Part shown: piece after piece, positions 1 through 5,573 of the stretch
How positions within the stretch are numbered: the first letter of the stretch is position 1
Layout: each line of letters opens with the position of its first letter
Assembly (NCBI GenBank): GCA_003157595.1
Contig: PMKB01000223.1
Span: 1 to 5,971 of the forward strand
From: Solirubrobacterales bacterium
GTDB taxonomy: Bacteria > Actinomycetota > Thermoleophilia > Solirubrobacterales > Solirubrobacteraceae
DNA: 5,971 nucleotides
Reading direction: 5' to 3'
Notes under the pieces: generated by a model
Databases searched by the model: none
Seen by the model: only the letters and a program-made list of their open reading frames with translations
Told to the model about the DNA's origin: nothing
Position numbers and translations under genes: made by a program

Positions 1-987
1 GAACGTGTCGCCGAGGGAGTCGTCGAGCTGCTAGCCAACGGCTCGGGGTTCCTGCGCGCCAACGCCGATGAGGTCTCCGACGACGATGTCTACATCTCCG
101 CGGCGCAGGCGCGTCGCTGCGAACTGGTCGGGGGTGACCGGATCAGCGGGCCGGTTCGCCCGGCGCGGCGCTCCGAGCGCCACTCATCCCTGATCCGCAT
201 CGACACGATCAACGGCGTGGCCGCCGAGCAGGCCGTGGTTGGCACGCGGATCGACGAGGTCGACGTCGACTTCCCGACCGAGTCCTTCGTCTTCGCCGCC
301 GACGCCGGCTTGGCCGCGCTGCCGCCGTTCGGACGCGGCTCGCGCGTGCTGATCGTCGGTCCGGCGCGCTGCGGCCGAAGCGCCCTGCTGGGGCGGATCG
401 CGGCGGCGCTGGTGGGGACCGACGGCCTCGACGTCGAACTGGTGGCCGTCGGCGTGCGCCCGGAGGAGCTGTCCGAGTACAAGACGCTCGGCCACGCCAC
501 CTCGACCGGGCTCTCGTTCGCGGCCTCGAGCGACGCGCAGGAGGCGGCTGTCGAGCAGGCCGCCGAGCGCGGGCGCCGGATCGCACTGCGCGGCGGCAAC
601 TCGGTGCTGCTGATCGACACCCTCGACGGTCTCGGTTCCGGCTCGGCGCGGCGCACGATGGCCTCCGCTCGCAACCTGCGGGGAGCCGGATCGCTGACCG
701 TCATCGCCACGGCGCGCGCGCCGATCGGCGGCGAGACGACGCTGATCGCCCTGCTCACCGACGGTGAGTTCCCCTCGCTCGATCCTGCGGTCACCGGCAC
801 GCTGCGGCCGGAGCTGCTCGCCCCGGCCGCCGCCACCAAGCCGGCCCGCGTTCGCAAGCCCCGCGTCACAGCCGCAACCGCCGTGACGACGGCGCCGCGC
901 ACCCGAACCAGGCGCAAGCCGGCCACCGACCCACCCAGCGCGCCGGCGGGGGAAGTCGAGGGCCAGGACGCCGGGGACGACGAGTAG
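1..987 (+). CDS. Rho-family protein with degenerate ATPase site (partial, 5' end outside window)
   Basis: The frame is open from base 1 to the TAG at 985-987 (328 visible residues), so the internal GTG at 217 is not the real start. Residues 1-70 match the Rho primary RNA-binding domain: a GSGFLR motif (14-19) for E. coli GFGFLR, DDVYIS (28-33) with the RNA-contacting Tyr kept, and SERH (58-61) for GERY. Residues ~100-275 follow the Rho ATPase fold (FGRGSRVLIV, RPEEL, ARNLRGAGSLTVIATA). However, Walker A is GPARCGRS, with Arg126 in place of the lysine. LIDERPEE has become AVGVRPEE, losing the catalytic Glu (Val152). The Walker B Asp206 is kept. The stretch after it is about 22 residues shorter than in E. 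coli Rho, removing the Q-loop. The GTR arginine-finger segment reads GTL. The usual C-terminal helices are replaced by a basic Pro/Ala/Thr/Arg tail (~274-328). Rho membership is clear. Loss of ATP-driven termination is inferred; RNA binding may remain. Confidence 0.85.
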   Translation, partial: ERVAEGVVELLANGSGFLRANADEVSDDDVYISAAQARRCELVGGDRISGPVRPARRSERHSSLIRIDTINGVAAEQAVVGTRIDEVDVDFPTESFVFAADAGLAALPPFGRGSRVLIVGPARCGRSALLGRIAAALVGTDGLDVELVAVGVRPEELSEYKTLGHATSTGLSFAASSDAQEAAVEQAAERGRRIALRGGNSVLLIDTLDGLGSGSARRTMASARNLRGAGSLTVIATARAPIGGETTLIALLTDGEFPSLDPAVTGTLRPELLAPAAATKPARVRKPRVTAATAVTTAPRTRTRRKPATDPPSAPAGEVEGQDAGDDE

Positions 988-997
988 CGCTGCCGAG

Positions 998-1021
998 TTG
1001 GGGCGCGCATGCACCGCCAAG
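998..1021. repeat. Possible decayed GCATGC-centred palindrome
   Basis: GCATGC at 1007-1012 is flanked by TTGG (998-1001) and CCAA (1017-1020), which are complementary to each other but one base off centre, with mismatches in between. The third perfect palindrome at 3619-3642 has the same TTGG / GCATGC / CCAA layout. It could be a degraded copy of the same intergenic element, or chance. Confidence 0.25.
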
Positions 1022-1039
1022 CGCACGTGAGCAGCGCCA

Positions 1040-1060
1040 GTAGGTAGCGAAGCTACTTAC
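1040..1060. terminator. Hairpin between convergent genes, possible bidirectional terminator
   Basis: GTAGGTAGC (1040-1048) pairs with GCTACTTAC (1052-1060) across a GAA loop: eight Watson-Crick pairs and one G-U wobble. It lies between the stop codon of the Rho-like gene (985-987) and the stop codon of the minus-strand gene (1057-1059), which it overlaps. No T-tract follows on either strand, so it is not a classical intrinsic terminator. It may stabilise 3' ends instead. Confidence 0.45.
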
Positions 1061-1521
1061 ACGGACCGATATGCGACCCGGCCCCAGGAGGGCTCGGGGG
1101 ACAGCTCGATCGGCTCGCCGCCGCGGTCCGGCTGAACGTAGGAGAAGCTGCTGGTCTGCTCGTCGAAGGCGACGTCCAGCTCGCCCTCGTGCACGCGCTG
1201 GTCGAGCCAGGCGCCGCGGAACACCAGGCGGCGCAGCCAGTGGACCAGCGAGCGCTCCGCCGGGCCGATGATCTGCGGCCAGCAGTCGTTGACGTGGTCC
1301 CCGAGCGCCGAGGCGGGATCCAGGATCTCGCCGTTCACGGCGAGGTTGACGAGGTCCTCCAGCTCAGGCTCGGCGAGCCGATCGCCGATGAATCCCAGGC
1401 GCAGCGCGGCCTGTTCGCAGCGCTCGCCGAAGTCAGCCTCGTTGAAGGTGAAGCGCAACTCTCCGTACTCGAGCACGAAGTCCTCGCCAGAGTTGTAGTT
1501 TCCACGTCGCGCAGTGTCCAT
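1057..1521 (-). CDS. Hypothetical protein, 154 residues, acidic, unrecognised
   Basis: I do not recognise the family. The frame continues far upstream on the minus strand, but only antisense to the permease. The protein-like part begins at the ATG at 1521-1519 (MDTARRGNYNSGEDF). This start has an AAGGG Shine-Dalgarno sequence six bases upstream and a TATGAT -10-like element 27 bases upstream. The product is soluble-looking, with no signal peptide or membrane segment. It is rich in Glu/Asp, has alternating aromatic and acidic residues (FVLEYGELRFTF near the N terminus), a Trp-containing central part (VNDCWPQIIG, LVHWLRRLVFRGAWL) and a beta-like C terminus (SFSYVQP). An in-frame ATG at 1623-1621 would add 34 residues, but it has no clear ribosome site and a less protein-like composition. 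It is convergent with the Rho-like gene and divergent from the permease gene, so it is probably a single-gene unit. Confidence 0.65.
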   Translation of the reverse strand: MDTARRGNYNSGEDFVLEYGELRFTFNEADFGERCEQAALRLGFIGDRLAEPELEDLVNLAVNGEILDPASALGDHVNDCWPQIIGPAERSLVHWLRRLVFRGAWLDQRVHEGELDVAFDEQTSSFSYVQPDRGGEPIELSPEPSWGRVAYRSV

Positions 1522-1526
1522 GAGCA

Positions 1527-1541
1527 GCCCTTCCCAAGGGC
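1527..1541 (-). promoter_or_regulatory. Hairpin enclosing the ribosome binding site of the 154-residue gene
   Basis: Read on the minus strand, GCCCTT-GGG-AAGGGC forms a perfect 6-bp stem with a three-base loop. The 3' arm holds the AAGGG Shine-Dalgarno sequence, and the stem ends five bases before the ATG at 1521. If the -10 element at 1554-1549 is right, this hairpin would be at the very 5' end of the mRNA. Confidence 0.45.
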
Positions 1542-1548
1542 CGTCGGC

Positions 1549-1554
1549 ATCATA
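1549..1554 (-). promoter_or_regulatory. Possible -10 element for the 154-residue gene
   Basis: On the minus strand the bases read TATGAT, one mismatch from TATAAT, and would place the transcript start near 1542. No convincing -35 hexamer lies 16-18 bases upstream, so the call rests on the -10 match and position only. Confidence 0.35.
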
Positions 1555-1692
1555 GGCCGCTTTCCTGCATTGGCGAGGGCGCTGCACGCTTTCTTTCAGA
1601 GCGACAACAACGAGGATCGACATTTTGGGCTGCTGTGAAGAGAGACCGTCATCGCCCGGCTGAGTGAGTACGGACTCAGGCGTTCGGTCGGC

Positions 1693-3552
1693 GTGCCGGG
1701 CCTGTTCGCGACCGCCTACGGCAATGTCGGCTCCTCGATCTACTACGCCCTGGGGCTTGTCGCGGCGCACGCGCTCGGCCTCACGCCGCTCGTCTTCCTG
1801 TTCGCCGGCGGCCTGTTCGCGCTGACGGCGAAGACCTACGCCGAGGGCGCATCGATGTTCCCGGAGGCGGGAGGGTCCTCGTCGTTCGCGCGTCACGCGT
1901 TCAACGACTGGATCTCGTTCTTCGCTGGCTGGGCGCTGTCGCTGGACTACATCCTGACGATCGCGATCTCGGCCTACTTCGTGCCGTTCTACGCGAGCGC
2001 GCTGCCCGGGCTGCACGCCCTCCACAACGCGCCCGGCAACATCATCGCGGCGCTCGTCGTGCTGGTCCTGCTCGTCGTGCTGAACATCCGCGGCCTCGGC
2101 GAGTCCGCTCGCGTGAACTTCTTCCTCGCCGTCACCGACCTCGGCACGCAGATACTCGTCGTGATCCTCGGCGCGGTGCTCGTCCTGAACCCCTCGCGCC
2201 TGGTCAACCAGGTCCATCTCGGCACCGCGCCGAGCCTCTCGCAGCTGATCTTCGCGCTCTCGATCGCGATGCTCGCCTACACCGGCATCGAGACCGTCTC
2301 GAACATGGCCGAGGAGGCGACGGACCCCGGCAACGACGTGCCGCGCGCGGTCAACCTGGTGCTGATCGCCGTGCTGACCGTCTACATGGGCATCTCGGTG
2401 ATCGCGCTGTCGGCGCTTCCGGTCATCTACCACGCGTCGGTGGTCAACGGCTCGCACTACCAGACCGCTCTCGGCGTGAAGTACGCGGCCGAGCCGGTGC
2501 TCGGGATCATCGATCACATCGGGCTGAGCGGGCTGCTGCTGCACGCCGCTCGCTACTACGTCGGCCTGCTGGCGACGACGATCCTGTTCATCGCGACCAA
2601 CGCCGGCCTGATCGGCATCTCGCGGCTGTCGTGGTCGCTGTCGGAGCACCGCCAGCTGCCGGGCATCTTTTCGCGCCTGCACCAGACCTACCGCACGCCG
2701 TGGTTCACGATCGTCTTCTTCTCCGCCTTCGCGGTGCTGCTGATCACGTTCGCGAACATCAACGTGCTGGGCAACCTCTACTCGTTCGGCGCGATGCTGT
2801 CGTTCACGACCGCGCACGCCGCGATCGTCGCGCTGCGGATCAAGGATCCCGACCGCGAGCGCCCCTACCGGATGCCGGGCAACGTGCGGATCCGCGGGCG
2901 CCAGATCCCGATCACCGCGGTGATCGGCGGGATCGGCACCTTCCTCGCGTGGGTCGCCGTGGTCGTGCTGCACCCGGAGGCCAAGTACGTCGGCATCCCC
3001 TGGATGGTGTTCGGGATGGCGGGCTATGTGATCTACCGCAAGCGCTCCGGCCTCAGCCTGTCCAAGAGCGTCGTCCTGGTGCGCCCGGAGCGCCCGCCCG
3101 ACTTCCATGAGCTTGGCTACCGCACGGCGCTCGTGCCGATCTTCGGCGCCGACGTGAACGCGCAGACGCTGGTCAGCGCGGCCAAGCTGATCGGCAAGGA
3201 CGGGATCGTCTACGCGGTGTTCGTGCTGCCGGTGCCGCGCCAGCTCTCGCTTGACTCGGGGCTCGCGGCCGAGGAGGCGCTTGGGCGCTCGATCCTCGAA
3301 AGCGCGCGCATCCAGGGTCGCCGCGCCGGCATCAAGGTCCATACGGGCCTGATCCGCGCGCGCAATCCCGGCGCCGCGCTGGCCGACGAGGCTCAGCGGA
3401 TCGGCGCCGACGTGATCTACCTCTCGACGCGGCACGCCCCCGCCAGTGAGCAGCGGATCGGCCTGACCGCCTCCTACCTGCTCGACCGGCGGCCCTGCCG
3501 CATCGTGATCGAGACCGACAGCGCCGCGACCAGCTCGCTCGCGCCCGCCTGA
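1693..3552 (+). CDS. APC-superfamily permease with C-terminal universal stress protein (UspA-like) domain
   Basis: From this GTG the product has 619 residues. About 12 hydrophobic segments are visible (approx. 2-24, 30-47, 74-98, 116-131, 142-165, 182-203, 217-242, 288-310, 335-354, 360-382, 406-426, 432-448), as expected for the LeuT-fold amino acid/polyamine/cation family. The first helix carries a glycine-rich break (GNVGSSIYYALG). The sixth is followed by MAEEATDPGNDVPRA, the family's typical helix 6-7 loop. Residues ~475-611 resemble UspA (YRTALVPIFGAD, then GADVIYLSTRH and PCRIVIE), a cytoplasmic domain found on some APC transporters. The UspA nucleotide loop (G-2X-G-9X-G-S/T) is not intact here. 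The substrate cannot be read from the sequence; amino acid transport is the family default. The frame stays open upstream to 1639, and LRRSVG (1675-1692) resembles a normal family N terminus, so the true start may be earlier, perhaps at a non-ATG codon such as CTG 1660. Confidence 0.92.
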   Translation: MPGLFATAYGNVGSSIYYALGLVAAHALGLTPLVFLFAGGLFALTAKTYAEGASMFPEAGGSSSFARHAFNDWISFFAGWALSLDYILTIAISAYFVPFYASALPGLHALHNAPGNIIAALVVLVLLVVLNIRGLGESARVNFFLAVTDLGTQILVVILGAVLVLNPSRLVNQVHLGTAPSLSQLIFALSIAMLAYTGIETVSNMAEEATDPGNDVPRAVNLVLIAVLTVYMGISVIALSALPVIYHASVVNGSHYQTALGVKYAAEPVLGIIDHIGLSGLLLHAARYYVGLLATTILFIATNAGLIGISRLSWSLSEHRQLPGIFSRLHQTYRTPWFTIVFFSAFAVLLITFANINVLGNLYSFGAMLSFTTAHAAIVALRIKDPDRERPYRMPGNVRIRGRQIPITAVIGGIGTFLAWVAVVVLHPEAKYVGIPWMVFGMAGYVIYRKRSGLSLSKSVVLVRPERPPDFHELGYRTALVPIFGADVNAQTLVSAAKLIGKDGIVYAVFVLPVPRQLSLDSGLAAEEALGRSILESARIQGRRAGIKVHTGLIRARNPGAALADEAQRIGADVIYLSTRHAPASEQRIGLTASYLLDRRPCRIVIETDSAATSSLAPA

Positions 3553-3569
3553 GCCGGCCGGTTTCCGTG

Positions 3570-3642
3570 CGGCTGGGTGCATGCACCCAGCCGTCGGGAA
3601 GGCGCATGCGCCTTCCCGCGGGTTGGCGCATGCGCCAACCCG
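3570..3642. repeat. Three tandem perfect 24-bp palindromes with GCATGC centres
   Basis: The units are 3570-3593, 3595-3618 and 3619-3642, separated by one base and zero bases. Their left halves are CGGCTGGGTGCA, CGGGAAGGCGCA and CGGGTTGGCGCA; each right half is the exact reverse complement. All share the frame CGG...GCATGC...CCG, and the second and third differ only by AA versus TT in one arm with matching changes in the other. Each could form a 10-bp stem with a four-base loop in RNA, or a cruciform in DNA. They begin 17 bases after the permease stop codon and lie upstream of the mraZ promoter. They could stop or stabilise permease mRNA, bind a dimeric protein, or be extragenic palindromic repeats. 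No T-tract follows. Confidence 0.85.
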
Positions 3643-3684
3643 AACAGCCTGCGGGCTTGCCGCTGCGTGAGGTCCTGTGATGGG

Positions 3685-3742
3685 AAAGTGGATGCAAGTG
3701 GGGGATAAGTGTGGACTTGTGTTGCAAAGTGGGGGAGAAGTG
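3685..3742 (+). promoter_or_regulatory. MraZ box array (six AAGTG-type direct repeats)
   Basis: AAGTG occurs at 3686-3690, 3696-3700, 3707-3711, 3727-3731 and 3738-3742, with a variant TTGTG at 3717-3721. The steps are 10, 11, 10, 10 and 11 bp, so all six face the same side of the helix. In the bacteria studied, MraZ is known to bind short GTG/TGGG-type direct repeats with 10-bp periodicity upstream of mraZ. The array overlaps the probable -35 and reaches the -10, which suits autorepression. Confidence 0.78.
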
Positions 3743-3749
3743 ATACCGT
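3722..3749 (+). promoter_or_regulatory. Probable promoter of the mraZ operon
   Basis: TTGCAA (3722-3727) matches four of six bases of TTGACA. After a 16-bp spacer comes TACCGT (3744-3749), which fits the actinobacterial TAnnnT pattern and is preceded by TG as in extended -10 promoters. Transcription would begin near A3756. The elements are interleaved with MraZ boxes 5 and 6. Confidence 0.5.
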
Positions 3750-3757
3750 CCGCGCAG

Positions 3758-3803
3758 CGAACCGGGGTGGATGGGTTCCTCCCGCCTCTTCCAGCCCGGT
3801 TCG
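3758..3803 (+). promoter_or_regulatory. Leader hairpin of mraZ mRNA
   Basis: CGAACCGGG (3758-3766) is perfectly complementary to CCCGGTTCG (3795-3803), with a 28-base loop that contains the upstream in-frame ATG at 3771. If the promoter call is right, the stem would begin two bases from the mRNA 5' end. The 24 bases between the stem and the ATG at 3828 look unstructured and lack a Shine-Dalgarno sequence. Confidence 0.5.
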
Positions 3804-3827
3804 ACCTTCTTCACGCAGCAAACCCCC

Positions 3828-4274
3828 ATGGCGTTCCGCGGCTACTACGACAACACCTTCGACGCGAAGAATCGCCTGACGATTCCGGCGAAGCTGCGCA
3901 AGGCGCTCGCCGACGGCGTGGTCGTGGCGCTTCAGCGTGATGCCCCGGAGTGCGTGGCGATCTGGTGCCCCGACGACTACGAGGGCTACGTCCACGGCCT
4001 GCTCGAGGGCATCGACCGGCTCTCCCCGGACTACGGCAACGTCGAGCGCTTCTCCAACGCGTGGTCGCAGGAGCTCGAGCTGGACGCCGCCGGACGCGTG
4101 ATGGTGCCCTCGAAGATGCTCGCGAAGGCCGGCCTCGGCAAGGAGGTGGCCGTGATCGGCGCCGGCAACCGCCTGGAGATCTGGGACCGCGAGGTGTGGG
4201 GGCGCATGAGTGATGAGATCGTCAGCAACGTCCAGCAGATCGGACCGGGATCCTCAAGTGGCCACACTGCTTGA
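3828..4274 (+). CDS. mraZ: MraZ, DNA-binding regulator of the division and cell wall cluster
   Basis: The 148-residue product has the two tandem SpoVT/AbrB-like halves of MraZ. The first contains DAKNRLTIPAKLRKAL near residues 11-26, and the second DAAGRVMVPSKM followed by GLGKEVAVIGAGNRLEIWD. Both carry the D-x-x-x-R-x-x-x-P signature. MraZ forms ring-shaped oligomers that bind repeated boxes in front of its own gene; such boxes lie at 3685-3742. I chose ATG 3828 because MAFRGYYDNTFD aligns with the usual MraZ N terminus and gives the family's normal length. An ATG at 3771 would add 19 residues, but it lies in the loop of the leader hairpin. No good ribosome site precedes 3828. The stop codon is one base from the rsmH ATG, so the two are probably translationally coupled. 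Confidence 0.95.
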   Translation: MAFRGYYDNTFDAKNRLTIPAKLRKALADGVVVALQRDAPECVAIWCPDDYEGYVHGLLEGIDRLSPDYGNVERFSNAWSQELELDAAGRVMVPSKMLAKAGLGKEVAVIGAGNRLEIWDREVWGRMSDEIVSNVQQIGPGSSSGHTA

Positions 4275-4275
4275 G

Positions 4276-5280
4276 ATGACGATCACGCACGTGCCCGTCC
4301 TGGCCGGTGAGCTGATCGAGCTGCTCGATCCCCAGCCCGGCGCGGTCGCCGTCGACTGCACGGTCGGCGGTGGCGGCCACGCACGCCTGATCGCCGAGCG
4401 GATCGGCTCGACCGGCACGCTGATCGGGATCGACCGCGACCCCACGGCGCAGGAGCGTTTCGAAGAGCTCTCCCGCGAGGTCAGCTGCGCCACCCGCTTC
4501 ATCCGTGCGAGCTTCGCCGACGGGCTGGCGCTGCTGCTCGACGAGGGCGTCGGCGCCGACTGCGTCTACTTCGACCTCGGCACATCCTCGATGCAGATCG
4601 ACACCTGGGAGCGCGGCTTTTCCTACGCCTACGACGCGCCGCTCGACATGCGGATGGACCCCGATCAGGAGCTGACCGCGGGGGAGATCGTCGGCGAGTG
4701 GGACCAGCGGCGGCTGGCGCGCCTGCTGCGCGAGTTCGGCGAGGAGCGCTTCGCCGCCCAGATCGCCCGCGCGATCGTGGCCGAGCGCGAGCGCGCGCCG
4801 ATCGTCACGACGCTCGAGCTGGTCGAGGTGATCAAGGCCGCCGTGCCGGCGCCCGCTCGCTTCGCCGGCGGCCACCCCGCCAAGCGGACCTTCCAGGCGA
4901 TCCGGATCGCCGTCAACGAGGAACTCGAGCAGCTCGACGCCGCCCTGCCGCTGGCCTGGGAGCTGCTGCACGCCGGCGGGTCGCTCGCCGCGATCTCCTT
5001 CCACTCGCTCGAGGATCGCATAGCCAAGAACGTGCTCCGAGAGCTCGCAGGCCGAGGACCGGGCGCCGAATACGGCAAGCCCTCGCCTCAGGGTTTCGGC
5101 ATGCCGATATCCGTAGGAGAGGCTGCGGCGCCGATCCTCGAGCTGGTCACGAGGAAGCCCGTCGAGCCGAGCGCCGATGAGATCGCCCGCAATCCCGCCT
5201 CTCGAAGCGCTAAGCTGCGCGTCGCGAGGAAATTGGGCGGCGCGCCGCTAATCCATCGCGACGGGGGAGCGGCCGCATGA
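4276..5280 (+). CDS. rsmH: RsmH, 16S rRNA (cytosine-1402-N4)-methyltransferase
   Basis: This SAM-dependent enzyme (also called MraW) methylates N4 of C1402 in the 16S rRNA decoding centre. The 334-residue product shows the family signatures in order: HVPVLAGEL at the N terminus, the SAM-binding DCTVGGGGHA, GIDRDPTA, DLGTSSMQID, RGFSYAYDAPLDMRMD, the helical insertion with LREFGEERFAAQIARAI, HPAKRTFQAIRIAVNEEL, AISFHSLEDRIAKN and the C-terminal NPASRSAKLRVARK. It is full length. ATG 4276 starts one base after the mraZ stop. An in-frame GTG at 4258 has a GGGA sequence seven bases upstream and would add six residues with a 17-base overlap, so it is a real alternative. The stop overlaps the next ATG by four bases (ATGA). 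Confidence 0.97.
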   Translation: MTITHVPVLAGELIELLDPQPGAVAVDCTVGGGGHARLIAERIGSTGTLIGIDRDPTAQERFEELSREVSCATRFIRASFADGLALLLDEGVGADCVYFDLGTSSMQIDTWERGFSYAYDAPLDMRMDPDQELTAGEIVGEWDQRRLARLLREFGEERFAAQIARAIVAERERAPIVTTLELVEVIKAAVPAPARFAGGHPAKRTFQAIRIAVNEELEQLDAALPLAWELLHAGGSLAAISFHSLEDRIAKNVLRELAGRGPGAEYGKPSPQGFGMPISVGEAAAPILELVTRKPVEPSADEIARNPASRSAKLRVARKLGGAPLIHRDGGAAA

Positions 5281-5573
5281 AACGAGGATACGTTTACGCG
5301 ATGCTGATAACCATCCCGCTGCTGCTGCTCGCGGTAGCGTGGCAGGCGGGCCGCTTCGACTCCCTCGCGTCCGAGGCCCGGCGCCTCGAGGCTTCTCAGG
5401 AGTCGTGGGTCCAGGAAAACCGCAAGCTCGAGGCGGGCATCCGCGTGCTTTCGAGCCGAGAGCGCGCTGAGGCTCTCGCGGAGAGCCTCGGCCTGGAGAA
5501 GGCCGGGCCCGAGCGGCGCCTCCGCATCGTCATCCAGCCCAAGGCCGGCCCCCAGGGGAGCGGCCATGAGTGA
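5277..5573 (+). CDS. ftsL: FtsL-like divisome protein
   Basis: This 98-residue protein has the FtsL/DivIC layout: a short cytoplasmic start (MKRGYVYA), one membrane helix (about residues 8-24), then an extracytoplasmic helix rich in Leu, Glu and Arg suited to a coiled coil (about 26-60). The closing segment ERAEALAESLGLEKAGPERR resembles the conserved end of the family, where a short 'A..LGL..P' motif is usual. Sequence conservation in FtsL is low, so position directly after rsmH is the main support. FtsL works with FtsB and FtsQ to recruit and activate the septal peptidoglycan synthase. A strong GGGGGAG ribosome site is at 5263-5269, seven bases before the ATG. The gene overlaps rsmH by four bases and murF by eight. 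Confidence 0.82.
   Translation: MKRGYVYAMLITIPLLLLAVAWQAGRFDSLASEARRLEASQESWVQENRKLEAGIRVLSSRERAEALAESLGLEKAGPERRLRIVIQPKAGPQGSGHE

Noticed and set aside
90..1026. Long minus-strand open frames across the Rho-like gene
   Set aside because: They give Ser/Arg/Ala/Pro-rich translations without motifs, opposite a gene with clear Rho homology.
1560..1692. Promoter for the permease
   Set aside because: I looked for TTGaca/TAnnnT pairs on the plus strand and found no convincing combination. The small inverted repeat at 1665-1678 (TGAGT-ACGG-ACTCA) is short and may lie within the coding region.
2631..3110. Plus-strand open frame inside the permease in another frame
   Set aside because: Arg/Pro/Ala-rich out-of-frame shadow of the permease, with no ribosome site or motif.
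1522..3582. Very long open frame on the minus strand (continuing to 1057) that could encode about 690 extra residues
   Set aside because: It is antisense to the permease, whose membrane helices and family motifs are clear. The minus-strand product is low-complexity Arg/Asp/His/Gln/Glu, the expected shadow of high-GC codons. Only the last 154 residues fall outside the permease and look like a protein.
3570..3642. CRISPR array
   Set aside because: The repeats are adjacent palindromes of differing sequence with no unique spacers between them.
3570..3642. Classical intrinsic terminator for the permease
   Set aside because: The hairpins are strong, but no run of T follows any of them, and three perfect copies are not needed for termination. 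The role is left open.
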